NCBI GenBank assembly: GCA_028994555.1
Contig: JARDVN010000001.1
Coordinates: forward strand, 3,658,001-3,722,000
DNA from: Citrobacter amalonaticus
GTDB taxonomy: Bacteria > Pseudomonadota > Gammaproteobacteria > Enterobacterales > Enterobacteriaceae
Reading direction: 5' to 3'
Length of the DNA: 64,000 nt
The stretch's first letter is position 1. Each line of letters begins with the position of its first letter. The notes under the pieces were generated by a model that did not search any database, was not told the DNA's origin, and saw nothing but the letters and a program-made list of their open reading frames with translations. Below, one piece after another: positions 41,947 to 52,988 of the stretch. Made by a program: the position numbers and the translations under genes.

Positions 41947-44133
41947 ATGAATTTGATAACAACAATGTTTCCGCGCCCTCTGGCGCTTTTGATTGCCACA
42001 GCATTAAGCGGAAATGCTTTCGCCGCAGACGAGGTCATGAACGACGGCGAAACGATGGTCGTCCAGGCAACCGCCGAAGAAGCCCTCAAACAGCAGCCCG
42101 GTGTTTCTATCATCACCGCCAAAGACATTGAAAAATCTCCACCGGTTAACGATCTCGCCGATATCATTCGCACCATGCCCGGCGTGAACCTGACGGGCAA
42201 CAGCGCCAGCGGGAGTCGGGGAAATAATCGCCAGATTGATATTCGTGGGATGGGCCCGGAAAACACACTCATCCTCATTGACGGCGTGCCGGTCACCTCG
42301 CGAAACTCGGTTCGCTATAGCTGGCGCGGTGAGCGTGACACCCGTGGCGACACAAACTGGGTGCCTGCGGAGATGGTCGAACGGATCGAGGTCCTGCGCG
42401 GCCCGGCAGCGGCTCGTTACGGTTCAGGGGCGGCGGGTGGCGTGGTGAACATCATCACCAAACAGCCGACGAATGACTGGCATGGCTCGCTCTCTCTCTA
42501 TACCAATCAGCCCGAGAACAGCAAAGAAGGAGCCACCAGGCGTGCGAACTTCAATCTGAGCGGCCCGCTCATTGACGATGTTCTCACCCTGCGTTTGTAT
42601 GGCAACATCAACAAAACCGACGCCGATGCAGCGGATATCAATACCCAACAAAACGGCTCCTATGCTGCCGGTCACGAAGGGGTACGTAACAAAGATATCA
42701 ACGCCCTGCTCTCATGGAAACTGACACCACAGCAAATTGTTGATTTTGACTATAGCTACAGCCGTCAGGGCAATATTTATGCCGGTGATACCCAGTACAG
42801 CAACAGTAACGTCAGTCCCAACGACCTGGTCAGCTCGCTTTATGGTGATGAAACCAACCGTATGTATCGGCAGACCTGGGGCTTAACGCATAACGGTATC
42901 TGGGACTGGGGACAATCAAAATTCGGCGTTTATTATGAAAAAACCAATAACACCCGGATGCAGGAGGGCTCGACCGGTAAAGTCGAGGGGATGATCAATA
43001 ATACCGACTACGCAACCAGCCGCCTGGAATCCTATCGTTCTTCCGGTGAACTCAACATTCCGCTTTTCTGGCTGGTAGATCAAACTCTGACGCTGGGTGC
43101 GGAATGGAACCGCGACGAACTCAACGACCCGGCGTCTATGCAGGCCACCAGCGCATCCGGCGTGCAGATTGGCACTGTCTCCGGTGACGCCTCCAGTCGC
43201 AGCACCAAAAATAGCGCCACGCTCACCGGTATTTATCTGGAAGATAATATCGAAGCGCGGCCTGGCACGGATATTATTCCGGGGATCCGTTTTGACTATC
43301 ACGATGAATTTGGCAGCAACTGGAGCCCCAGTCTGAATATGTCGCAGGAACTGGGCGATCTGTTTAAGCTGAAAGCCGGGATTGCCCGCGTCTTTAAAGC
43401 GCCAAACCTGTATCAGTCTAGCGAGGGATATTTGCTCTCCACGCGTGGCAATGGCTGCCCGAATACGATCGCCACCGGCAGTTGTTATCTGCTGGGCAAT
43501 CCGGATCTGGACCCGGAAATCAGTATTAACAAAGAGATCGGTCTGGAATTTAATTACGCGGGATGGGATGCGGGAATCACCTGGTTCCGTAATGACTATA
43601 AGAATAAAATCGTCGCCGGGACCGATATTATCGGTTACGCCTCCAACGGGAATAACATCCTGCAATGGGAAAATGGCGGTAAAGCGATTGTCGAAGGTCT
43701 GGAAGGTAACGTGGTGATCCCGCTGGTGCCGGAGACGTTAAGCTGGCGCACCAACGCGACGTATATGATCAAATCCGAGAACAAGGACACCGGCAACCCG
43801 CTCTCTGTTATCCCGAAATACACCATTAATACCCTGCTCGACTGGCAGGTGAACGACAAGCTCTCCACACAGCTACAGTGGACGCAGTACGGTCGACAAA
43901 AACCGCGTGAGTATGCTGAAACGCGCAACGAAACAGGTGCAATGTCGGATAAAGAGATCGGTGCCTACGCGGTTGTCGGACTCGGTGCTAATTATCAAAT
44001 GACGAAAAACCTGCGCCTGAATGCCGGGGTAAGTAACCTGTTTGATAAGCAGATCTATCGCGAAAACGATGGCGCCTCAACCTATAACGAACCCGGTCGT
44101 GCCTACTATGCTGGCGTGACAATGTCATTCTAA
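41947..44133 (+). CDS. FepA-like TonB-dependent catecholate siderophore receptor
   Basis: 728 residues from ATG 41947. A signal peptide (cleavage after NAFA) leads to a TonB box (GETMVVQ), then a plug (SIITAKDIEKSPPVNDLADI...IDIRGMGPENTLILIDG...VERIEVLRGPAAARYGSGAAGG) and a 22-strand barrel ending YYAGVTMSF. Plug and barrel resemble FepA and PfeA closely (GIARVFKAPNLYQS, GLEFNYAGWDAGITWFRNDYKNKI), so a ferric-catecholate ligand is likely. It is an extra copy at a locus where E. coli has none, beside yciA-tonB, with its own Fur box. I could not choose among FepA, IroN and PfeA-type names. Confidence 0.9.
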   Translation: MNLITTMFPRPLALLIATALSGNAFAADEVMNDGETMVVQATAEEALKQQPGVSIITAKDIEKSPPVNDLADIIRTMPGVNLTGNSASGSRGNNRQIDIRGMGPENTLILIDGVPVTSRNSVRYSWRGERDTRGDTNWVPAEMVERIEVLRGPAAARYGSGAAGGVVNIITKQPTNDWHGSLSLYTNQPENSKEGATRRANFNLSGPLIDDVLTLRLYGNINKTDADAADINTQQNGSYAAGHEGVRNKDINALLSWKLTPQQIVDFDYSYSRQGNIYAGDTQYSNSNVSPNDLVSSLYGDETNRMYRQTWGLTHNGIWDWGQSKFGVYYEKTNNTRMQEGSTGKVEGMINNTDYATSRLESYRSSGELNIPLFWLVDQTLTLGAEWNRDELNDPASMQATSASGVQIGTVSGDASSRSTKNSATLTGIYLEDNIEARPGTDIIPGIRFDYHDEFGSNWSPSLNMSQELGDLFKLKAGIARVFKAPNLYQSSEGYLLSTRGNGCPNTIATGSCYLLGNPDLDPEISINKEIGLEFNYAGWDAGITWFRNDYKNKIVAGTDIIGYASNGNNILQWENGGKAIVEGLEGNVVIPLVPETLSWRTNATYMIKSENKDTGNPLSVIPKYTINTLLDWQVNDKLSTQLQWTQYGRQKPREYAETRNETGAMSDKEIGAYAVVGLGANYQMTKNLRLNAGVSNLFDKQIYRENDGASTYNEPGRAYYAGVTMSF

Positions 44134-44140
44134 TCGCTTC

Positions 44141-44165
44141 AACGCCCGCCTCGCGGGCGTTTCCC
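44141..44165 (+). terminator. Terminator of the receptor gene
   Basis: AACGCCCGC, CTC loop, GCGGGCGTT then TT, starting eight bases after the stop. Confidence 0.8.
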
Positions 44166-44232
44166 CTCTGTTCTCCATGCTAAAATCATAGTAGCATCGC
44201 GCCTGAATTTTTTTCCTATAGTCGGTTTTACA

Positions 44233-44631
44233 ATGACAACAACAACGAACGTCCCTCAGGGCGAACTGGTTTTACGCACACTGGCTATGCCTGCCGATAC
44301 TAACGCAAACGGTGATATTTTTGGCGGCTGGCTGATGTCACAAATGGATATTGGCGGTGCCATTCAGGCCAAAGAGATTGCCCATGGTCGTGTGGTGACT
44401 GTCCGCGTGGAAGGAATGAGCTTTCTGCGTCCGGTCGCAGTCGGCGATGTGGTATGTTGCTACGCCCGCTGTGTGAAGCGCGGAACCACTTCCGTCAGCA
44501 TTAATATTGAAGTCTGGGTGAAGAAAGTCGCGTCAGAGCCAATTGGTCAACGCTACAAAGCGACAGAAGCGCTGTTTATTTACGTTGCGGTAGATCCGGA
44601 CGGGAAACCTCGCCCGCTTCCGGCGCAATAG
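44233..44631 (+). CDS. yciA: YciA, acyl-CoA thioesterase
   Basis: 132 residues, the E. coli length. A hotdog-fold hexameric thioesterase acting on many acyl-CoAs. The catalytic segment NANGDIFGGWLMSQMDIGG contains the conserved Asn and Asp, and HGRVVTVRVEGMSFLRPV follows. Soluble, cytoplasmic. Divided from the convergent tonB by a terminator. Confidence 0.97.
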   Translation: MTTTTNVPQGELVLRTLAMPADTNANGDIFGGWLMSQMDIGGAIQAKEIAHGRVVTVRVEGMSFLRPVAVGDVVCCYARCVKRGTTSVSINIEVWVKKVASEPIGQRYKATEALFIYVAVDPDGKPRPLPAQ

Positions 44632-44639
44632 GTACGAAA

Positions 44640-44665
44640 AAGCCTCCGTTGCGGAGGCTTTTCTC
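44640..44665. terminator. Terminator between yciA and tonB
   Basis: AAGCCTCCG, TTG loop, CGGAGGCTT with T-tracts on both sides, between convergent genes. Confidence 0.9.
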
Positions 44666-44679
44666 TTAGTGCGTCACGC

Positions 44680-45390
44680 TCACTCGATTTGCGTGGTGCC
44701 GTTCAGGCGGAACACAATATTCACGACCAGCCCTGAGCCCGGTTTACCGGCTTCATAGCGCCATCTGCGCATCGCATTCTTCACTTCACGTTCGAACATG
44801 TTGGCAGGCTGGGCTGACACGATTTGTACGTTGTCCACCCGGCCATCGGACGTGACATCAAACTTCACTTTTACCCGCCCTTCTATGCGTAGCGCCTGAG
44901 CACGTGCCGGATACTGTGGTTGATTACGTGTCAGCGCACGCGGACCTGCCGGAACGCTTACCGTCGGTTTACTGGTCGCCGGCGCGGAGCTGGTGGTCGG
45001 ACGCGCAGGCGCGGTATTCTCAAACGGCGACGCCTGACGCGGCTCGGCAGGTTTGACATCACGCTTCGGCTGTTCCTGAACCTTTTTCACCGGCTTCGGT
45101 TTTGGCTTAGGTTTAGGCTTCGGTTTCTCGATAACAACCGGCGCCTCTTTAGGCGGTTCTGGGACAGGCTCCGGCTCAGGCTCGACAACCGGTTCCGGCG
45201 GCGGCGCAACCGCCTGTGGTGGTTCCAGGTCGGCTGGCGAAACCATCGTTACGGAGATAGGCTGCGCAGGGGCAGGCAGTTCAATAACCTGATGTACCGA
45301 GGTATACAAAAGTCCCGCCACTAAAGCGCCATGAATGCCGACGGATAGTAGTGTCGGCCAGGGAAAGCGACGAGGTAGATCAAGGGTCAT
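44680..45390 (-). CDS. tonB: TonB, energy transducer for outer-membrane receptors
   Basis: 236 residues from the ATG giving MTLDLPRRFPWPT; an ATG three codons upstream is possible. An N-terminal anchor with the SxxxH motif (SVGIHGALVAGLLYT) contacts ExbBD. A periplasmic proline-rich span (EPEPEPVPEPP, then KPKPKPKPKP) follows, and the C-terminal receptor-binding domain has YPARAQALRIEGRVKVKF and MRRWRYEAG. It powers all TonB-dependent receptors, including the FepA-like one next door. Confidence 0.97.
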   Translation of the reverse strand: MTLDLPRRFPWPTLLSVGIHGALVAGLLYTSVHQVIELPAPAQPISVTMVSPADLEPPQAVAPPPEPVVEPEPEPVPEPPKEAPVVIEKPKPKPKPKPKPVKKVQEQPKRDVKPAEPRQASPFENTAPARPTTSSAPATSKPTVSVPAGPRALTRNQPQYPARAQALRIEGRVKVKFDVTSDGRVDNVQIVSAQPANMFEREVKNAMRRWRYEAGKPGSGLVVNIVFRLNGTTQIE

Positions 45391-45434
45391 TGAAGTCATA
45401 ATCGTTTCAGTTGAAAAGCCAGGCCTCGATTTTA

Positions 45435-45454
45435 AATGCAAATAGCAATCATAT
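45435..45454. promoter_or_regulatory. Possible Fur box upstream of tonB
   Basis: AATGCAAATAGCAATCATAT, 45 bases before the tonB start, matches the region of the known tonB Fur site in E. coli and keeps part of the GATAAT-type hexamers. A weaker match than the receptor's box. Confidence 0.4.
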
Positions 45455-45602
45455 TCAATAAGGCATCGGCATAAGCGCCATTTTTATCCTGAAATATCCC
45501 TGACAACAGCACGGCCTTAACAAGGCTGTCATCTTTGCGTTGCAGTAAAGAGGCCTTTCAAATAACGTATTTAGCACTTTTACCGACCAAGGAGCCCTAT
45601 CC

Positions 45603-45899
45603 GTGCTTTATGTCATCTACGCGCAAGATAACCCGAACTCTCTTGAAAAGCGTCTTTCCGTCCGCCCTGCACATCTGGCGCGACTGCAACTGCTTCACGA
45701 CGAAGGACGTCTTCTGACTGCTGGACCCATGCCGGCAGTGGATAGCAATGATCCCGGTGCGGCAGGTTTTACCGGCTCCACGGTGATTGCTGAATTTGGC
45801 TCACTGGAAGAGGCAAAAGCCTGGGCCGAGGCTGACCCGTATGTTGCCGCCGGGGTTTACGCGCAGGTTTCGGTGAAACCCTTTAAGAAGACGTTCTGA
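45603..45899 (+). CDS. yciI: YciI, YCII-family protein
   Basis: 98 residues with a GTG start ([13 protein letters not shown]), the E. coli length. A small ferredoxin-like YCII protein with conserved [24 protein letters not shown]; the His-Asp pair suggests an enzyme, but the reaction is unknown. AAGGAGCC precedes the GTG. Confidence 0.93.
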   Translation: MLYVIYAQDNPNSLEKRLSVRPAHLARLQLLHDEGRLLTAGPMPAVDSNDPGAAGFTGSTVIAEFGSLEEAKAWAEADPYVAAGVYAQVSVKPFKKTF

Positions 45900-45940
45900 A
45901 AGATCTATTCATTGGGCACCGCATGCGGTGCCCTGTTCAC

Positions 45941-46114
45941 TCAGAAGCTATGGATCGCAAACAGCAGCGAATTACGTTGCTGGTTCAGGACACATTTTCT
46001 GATTGAGTGGATTCGCATATTGCGACGCGACTGCCCTTCAAGCCAACGCGCTTTACGGCGACTGGCCTGACGCAGCATCCGCCAGCGTCCCACTTCCGTT
46101 CTACTCCGCTTCAT
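45941..46114 (-). CDS. yciY: YciY, small basic protein
   Basis: 57 residues from ATG 46114 (MKRSRTEVGRWRMLRQASRR), the same length and sequence pattern as E. coli YciY. Strongly basic, with no membrane segment; function unknown. A palindrome GGGCACCGC/GCGGTGCCC at 45914-45933 lies between it and the convergent yciI. Confidence 0.85.
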   Translation of the reverse strand: MKRSRTEVGRWRMLRQASRRKARWLEGQSRRNMRIHSIRKCVLNQQRNSLLFAIHSF

Positions 46115-46255
46115 GATACCTACTCTTATAATGCCAGAATGGGCATTATACCCCCCCGCGGACAGGCAGGCTAGCGCTTTTGCCGTGTTTTTATTTGCCA
46201 GATGAATCCTGACGCGTAAACTCATAACAAACGCTTTCAAAAGGATTTTTAATCT

Positions 46256-48082
<1,827 letters not shown>

Positions 48083-48093
48083 TGACGAAGAGA

Positions 48094-48117
48094 AAAGCCG
48101 CCAGCGCGGCTCTTTTT
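48094..48117. terminator. Terminator between yciU and the K+ channel gene
   Basis: AGCCGC, CAGC loop, GCGGCT with AAAA before and TTTTTT after, between convergent genes. Confidence 0.8.
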
Positions 48118-48120
48118 TAT

Positions 48121-48957
48121 TTAGTCCGGCAATTTACTGCCGCAGTGGTTACAAAACCTGGCGCTATGTTCGTGCTGGCTCTGCTTACACTGCGGGCATC
48201 GACGCTGCTGATTCCGCTTTTGAAACGCGCTGCTCATATGGGTGGTGATTAACCCCGTCGGAATCGCAATCACCGAATAACCAATCAAAATCAGAACGGA
48301 CGCCACGATCCGCCCTAACGGCGTATGGGGTGTAATATCGCCATACCCGACCGTCGTCACAGTGACAATCGCCCAGTAAACGGATGCATTCAGCGTGGTA
48401 AATCCATATTCCGGCCCTTCAATGAGATACATCAGGGTGCCGAAAATAATCATGACAATGCCGATAAAGGAATAAAACAGAATCAGTTGATGCCGGGCGC
48501 TCAGAATAGCCTGCCAGAATACCCGTAGCGAAGGCATAAAGCGCAGCAGTTTCAGGATCCGCAGAATACGAATGGCCCGCATAGCCCGCCAGGCAAAAAC
48601 GTAGTTAAGGCTGATTTCCGGCCACAGCCACATCACATACAAAGGCAGAATAGTCGCTAAATCAATAAAGCCCCAGAAGCTGAAGACATATTTTGCCGGA
48701 TTCGGCCAACTCACCAGACGTAGAATATACTCAATCGTAAAAACCAGCGTGACGATGAGTTCAAGCCAGACAAAAATATGCCACTCATTAAGCGTCAGGT
48801 GATATTGCGTGCCAAGACCCGATTCAATAAAAATAACCAGCACGCTTAACAGCGCGAACAGGGCGCATAACCCCTCACCCCGTCGGCCTGAGCGGGTATT
48901 CAGGTCGAACAAGCGGTGATAAATTTGCCTGCGAATTGATGACAGTGAAAACGTCAC
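48121..48957 (-). CDS. Voltage-gated K+ channel-like ion transporter with C-terminal zinc ribbon
   Basis: 278 residues. Six membrane helices; S4 is WRAMRAIRILRILKLLRF with regularly spaced Arg, and the pore has TVTTVGYGD, the K+ selectivity filter. The C-terminus is a short zinc ribbon, CPQCKQ...CNHCGSK, and there is no RCK domain. In E. coli K-12 this locus carries kch (417 residues, with an RCK domain), so this channel has a different architecture. It is probably a Kv-type tetramer. I leave the symbol empty because naming it kch would suggest the RCK form. Confidence 0.88.
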   Translation of the reverse strand: MTFSLSSIRRQIYHRLFDLNTRSGRRGEGLCALFALLSVLVIFIESGLGTQYHLTLNEWHIFVWLELIVTLVFTIEYILRLVSWPNPAKYVFSFWGFIDLATILPLYVMWLWPEISLNYVFAWRAMRAIRILRILKLLRFMPSLRVFWQAILSARHQLILFYSFIGIVMIIFGTLMYLIEGPEYGFTTLNASVYWAIVTVTTVGYGDITPHTPLGRIVASVLILIGYSVIAIPTGLITTHMSSAFQKRNQQRRCPQCKQSQHEHSARFCNHCGSKLPD

Positions 48958-48969
48958 AATAACCTCAGT

Positions 48970-49000
48970 AAAAAGAAGGGCTGACAGTTTGTCAGCCCTT
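48970..49000 (-). terminator. opp operon terminator
   Basis: AAGGGCTGAC, AGTTT loop, GTCAGCCCTT; on the minus strand it is followed by CTTTTT. It lies just after the oppF stop. Confidence 0.85.
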
Positions 49001-49004
49001 GCAA

Positions 49005-50010
49005 TTATAACGGGTCTACCTTAAGGCAGGATACCGCATGCCGGAAACTGCCTTCGAGTACCGGACGCGTTTTCGCACATTCCGGCCCGGCTATCGGACA
49101 ACGGGTACGGAATACGCAGCCTGACGGCGGGTTAATCGGTGACGGTAATTCCCCTTCCAGTAGCTGAATCGTCTTATTTTTTTCCAGATCGGGATCGGGA
49201 ATCGGCACCGCCGACATCAGCGCTTTGGTGTAGGGATGCAGCGGGTTGTGGTAAACCTCATCATAGGTCCCAAGCTCCACAGCATGACCCAGATACATCA
49301 CCAGCACGCGATCAGAGATATGTTTGACCACGGCCAGGTCATGGGCAATGAAGATCAGCGACAGTCCCATCTCCCGCTGAAGCTGCTGCAACAAGTTGAC
49401 AACCTGTGCCTGAATTGACACGTCCAGCGCGGAGACGGGTTCGTCGCAGATGATCAGCTTTGGCTCCAGAATCAACGCCCGCGCAATTCCGATACGCTGG
49501 CACTGGCCGCCTGAAAACTCATGCGGGTAGCGGTTGATCAGGTTAGGCAGCAGGCCGACCTTCATCATCATCGCTTTCACCCGATCGCGCACTTCCTGAC
49601 GAGGCAGTTTAGGATGATAGGTGCGCAGTGGCTCGGCGATGATTTCGCCTATGGTCATACGCGGGTTTAGCGACGCCAGCGGATCCTGGAAAATCATCTG
49701 AATATCGCTTCGCACGTCGCGCCATTCATCCGGTTTCATCCCCAGCAAGTCTTTACCTAACCAGGCCACGCGCCCATCGGTCGCTTTCACCAGGCCGATG
49801 ATCGCGCGGGCAAAGGTCGATTTCCCGCAGCCAGACTCCCCAACAACGCCCAGCGTCTCCCCCTTCATAGAGTCGCAGCGTGACGCCATCGACCGCCTTC
49901 AGGGTTTTAGAGGGCTGCCAGAACCACTGTTTGCCATCTTTTATGTCGAAATGCACCTTCAGATCGGCGATTTCCAGGAGGACTTTACGTTTTTCATCAA
50001 TCGCGTTCAT
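49005..50010 (-). CDS. oppF: OppF, oligopeptide ABC transporter ATPase (frameshifted)
   Basis: Walker A GESGCGKST, signature SGGQCQRIGIARAL, Walker B LIICDEPVSALD and the C-terminal CVFRTRCPIAGPEC that can hold an Fe-S cluster in family members. The C-run 49859-49863 (plus strand) has five bases where four are needed (RLYEGETLGVVG). Repair gives 334 residues, as in E. coli. As written the break falls just before Walker A. The start overlaps the oppD stop by four bases. Confidence 0.95.
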
Positions 50011-51020
50011 GCCAGATCCTCCACCGGTTTAAAGCAGGCGCGCAGGCGTCCCGGACTGAACTCCTCCAGCGGCGGAGCGCTACTACAAATCTCCATCGCA
50101 TGCGGACAGCGAGGCTGGAACGGACAGCCTTTCGGCAGACGCAGTAAGTTGGGCGGGTTTCCCGGAATCGTCAGCATCTCCTCGCCTTCGCCATCCAGAC
50201 GCGGAACCGCATTCAGCAGGCCAATTGAATAAGGATGAACGGGCTGATAAAAGACATCGCGGGCATTACCGTATTCCATCGTCCGACCGGCATACATCAC
50301 CAGCACCTTGTCGCAAATCCCGGCCACGACGCCAAGATCGTGGGTAATCATGATGATCGCGGTGTTGAATTCACGCTTCAGTTCATTCAACAGCGTCATG
50401 ATTTGCGCCTGCACGGTGACGTCCAGCGCGGTTGTCGGTTCGTCGGCAATCAGTAACTTTGGCCTGCACAGCAGCGCCATTGCGATCATCACGCGCTGAC
50501 GCATACCGCCGGAAAACTCATGTGGGAACATTTTCATCCGCTTACGCGCTTCCGGCATTTTCACCGCATCCAGCATTCTGACCGACTCTTCAAACGCCTC
50601 GGCTTTACTCATGCTTTTATGCAGCATCAGCACTTCCATTAGCTGTTCCCCGACCCGCATATAAGGATTCAGCGAGGTCATCGGGTCCTGAAAAATCATT
50701 GAGATCTGTTCAGCACGCAGCTTATTCAACTCATGCTCAGGCAGATTGAGGATCTCACGCCCGCTGAACGTTGCCGAGCCGCCAATTCGGCCATTCGCCG
50801 CCAGCAACCCCATCAGCGCAAAAGCGGTCTGCGATTTGCCGGAGCCAGACTCCCCAACGATACCCAGCGTTTCTCCGGCACGCAGCGTAAAGTTCAAATC
50901 ATTCACCGCGGTGACATCACCGTCCGGGGTACTGAACGTCACACGAAGATCTTTTACGTCCAGCAGTGCGTTAGCCCTTTGCTGCGTGAACGGCACGCTT
51001 GCAGTTTCAATTACGCTCAT
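50007..51020 (-). CDS. oppD: OppD, oligopeptide ABC transporter ATPase
   Basis: 337 residues, the normal length. Walker A GESGSGKSQTAFALMG, Q-loop IFQDPMTSLNP, signature SGGMRQRVMIAMAL, Walker B LIADEPTTALD, and the C-terminal GCPFQPRCPHAMEICSS. With OppF it powers oligopeptide import through OppBC. Intact, 11 bases after oppC. Confidence 0.97.
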   Translation of the reverse strand: MSVIETASVPFTQQRANALLDVKDLRVTFSTPDGDVTAVNDLNFTLRAGETLGIVGESGSGKSQTAFALMGLLAANGRIGGSATFSGREILNLPEHELNKLRAEQISMIFQDPMTSLNPYMRVGEQLMEVLMLHKSMSKAEAFEESVRMLDAVKMPEARKRMKMFPHEFSGGMRQRVMIAMALLCRPKLLIADEPTTALDVTVQAQIMTLLNELKREFNTAIIMITHDLGVVAGICDKVLVMYAGRTMEYGNARDVFYQPVHPYSIGLLNAVPRLDGEGEEMLTIPGNPPNLLRLPKGCPFQPRCPHAMEICSSAPPLEEFSPGRLRACFKPVEDLA

Positions 51021-51031
51021 GGCTGCACTCC

Positions 51032-51940
51032 TTAACGGTCTTTCGGGTCGAGGGCATCACGCAGGCCATCGCCAATAAAGTTAAAACAGAATAACGTCAC
51101 CACCAGGAAACCTGCCGGGAACAGCAGTAGCCACGGCGACACTTCCATCGAGTTGGCGCCATCGCTGAGCAACGCGCCCCAACTGCTCAGCGGCTCCTGC
51201 GTCCCCAGTCCCAGGAAGCTGAGGAAAGATTCGAACAGGATCATGCTCGGCACCAGCAAGGAGGCGTATACCACCACCACGCCCAGCACGTTAGGCACAA
51301 TATGACGCAGGACGATATTGCCGGTCGACACGCCACCTACCTGCGCGGCTTCAATAAACTCTTTCCGCTTCAGGCTCAGGGTTTGCCCGCGAACAATACG
51401 CGCCATGTCCAGCCAAGAGACCATCCCGATCGCCACAAAAATCAGCAGAATGTTTTGTCCAAAGAAGGTGACCAGCAGAATAACGAAGAACATAAACGGG
51501 AAGGAGTTAAGGATTTCCAGCAGGCGCATCATCACGGAGTCGATTTTGCCACCCAGATAGCCTGAAAGAGAACCGTACAGCGTCCCCACCACCACCGCCA
51601 CCAGCGCGGCTGCGATACCAACCATTAGCGAGATCCGTCCACCAATCGCCACGCGCACCAGCAGGTCACGTCCGGAGGAGTCAGTACCAAAATAATGGCC
51701 TGATTCACTATCGGGCGCACTGGACATCATGCCCCAGTCGGTATCGAAGTAGGTGAACTGCGACAGCATCGGTGCCAGCGTCACGAACAGCGCAATGATC
51801 ACCAGTACAATCAGACTGGCGACCGCGGCACGGTTATGCATAAAACGACGGCGTGCATCCTGCCACAGGCTGCGTCCCTCGACCTCTAGCTTCTCACTGA
51901 AATTCTCCAGCGCTTCGCTGTTTTTCTTACCTAACATCAT
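51032..51940 (-). CDS. oppC: OppC, oligopeptide ABC transporter permease
   Basis: 302 residues, the normal length, with six membrane helices. An N-terminal helix (AAVASLIVLVIIALFVTL) is followed by a periplasmic loop with GTDSSGRDLLVRV. The EAA-type loop that contacts the ATPases is EAAQVGGVSTGNIVLRHIVP. Intact. Confidence 0.97.
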   Translation of the reverse strand: MMLGKKNSEALENFSEKLEVEGRSLWQDARRRFMHNRAAVASLIVLVIIALFVTLAPMLSQFTYFDTDWGMMSSAPDSESGHYFGTDSSGRDLLVRVAIGGRISLMVGIAAALVAVVVGTLYGSLSGYLGGKIDSVMMRLLEILNSFPFMFFVILLVTFFGQNILLIFVAIGMVSWLDMARIVRGQTLSLKRKEFIEAAQVGGVSTGNIVLRHIVPNVLGVVVVYASLLVPSMILFESFLSFLGLGTQEPLSSWGALLSDGANSMEVSPWLLLFPAGFLVVTLFCFNFIGDGLRDALDPKDR

Positions 51941-51954
51941 CGCGAGCTCCAGTA

Positions 51955-52875
51955 TCAGTAACGAATTTTCGGGTCGATGACGGCGTACAGCACGTCAACA
52001 ATCGCATTAAAGACAATCGTCAATGTTCCCACAAGGATTGTCAGACTCAGAACCAGCGAGTAATCGCGGTTCAGCGCGCCGTTAACAAACAGCTGACCAA
52101 TCCCCGGTAAACCATAAATCGTCTCAATGACCATCGAACCGGTGATAATCCCGACAAATGCAGGCCCCATATAGGAGAGCACAGGAAGCAGCGCGGGTTT
52201 CAACGCATGGCGGAAAATAATGCGACGCATCGGCAGCCCTTTGGCTCGCGCCGTGCGGATAAAGTTCGAGTGCAGCACTTCAATCATTGAGCCACGGGTG
52301 ATACGCGCAATACTGGCAATATAGGCCAGCGATAACGCCACCATCGGCAGGATCATGAATTTCAGCGCCCCGCCATTCCAGCCGCCACCCGGCAACCACT
52401 TGAGGGTGATAGCGAATATCATGACCAGCAGCGGCGCGACCACAAAGCTGGGTATCACCACGCCGGTCATTGCCACCCCCATCACCGCATAATCCCATCG
52501 TGTATTTTGCTTCAACGCGGCAATCACGCCCGCGCTCACGCCGAGGATCACGGCCAGAAGAAAGGCGGCAAGCCCCAGCTTCGCCGAAACCGGGAAGCTC
52601 GAGGCCACAAGATCGTTAACCGTATAATCTTTGTATTTAAACGAAGGACCGAAATCACCGTGCGCCAGTTGCTTCAAGTAGCTGAAATACTGGGTCATGA
52701 TGGGATCGTTAAGATGGTATTTCGCTTCAATGTTCGCCAGGACTTCTGCCGGCAATGCACGTTCACCGGTGAAGGGACTTCCCGGCGCCAGGCGCATCAT
52801 AAAGAACGAAATAGTAATAAGAATAAACAGTGTCGGAATTGCTTCCAGACAACGGCGTAGAATAAATTTCAACAT
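51955..52875 (-). CDS. oppB: OppB, oligopeptide ABC transporter permease
   Basis: 306 residues from ATG 52875 (MLKFILRRCLEAIPTLFIL), the normal length; the open frame continues upstream but the family start is clear. Six helices, with the EAA-like loop RTARAKGLPMRRIIFRHALK. Forms the transmembrane channel with OppC. Intact. Confidence 0.97.
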   Translation of the reverse strand: MLKFILRRCLEAIPTLFILITISFFMMRLAPGSPFTGERALPAEVLANIEAKYHLNDPIMTQYFSYLKQLAHGDFGPSFKYKDYTVNDLVASSFPVSAKLGLAAFLLAVILGVSAGVIAALKQNTRWDYAVMGVAMTGVVIPSFVVAPLLVMIFAITLKWLPGGGWNGGALKFMILPMVALSLAYIASIARITRGSMIEVLHSNFIRTARAKGLPMRRIIFRHALKPALLPVLSYMGPAFVGIITGSMVIETIYGLPGIGQLFVNGALNRDYSLVLSLTILVGTLTIVFNAIVDVLYAVIDPKIRY

Positions 52876-52944
52876 TGCCCGTACCTTTGGCGAGTGCCTT
52901 TCCCCCTGCACACAAAATGCCAGAGAGGGGGTGAGAGTCGACGA

Positions 52945-52979
52945 AAAAAGACACTGTGGGGCAGCGTAAGCTGCCCCAC
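52945..52979 (-). other. Hairpin between oppA and oppB
   Basis: GTGGGGCAGC, four-base loop, GCTGCCCCAC in the 113-base oppA-oppB gap; on the minus strand it is followed by TGTCTTTTTT. It resembles a partial terminator or mRNA-stabilising stem that would let oppA be made in excess over the membrane subunits. Confidence 0.7.
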
Positions 52980-52988
52980 CCTTTGCCA

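Noticed and set aside
45914..45933. Palindrome GGGCACCGC/GCGGTGCCC as a terminator
   Set aside because: No T-run on either side and a two-base loop; noted only as an inverted repeat between yciI and yciY.
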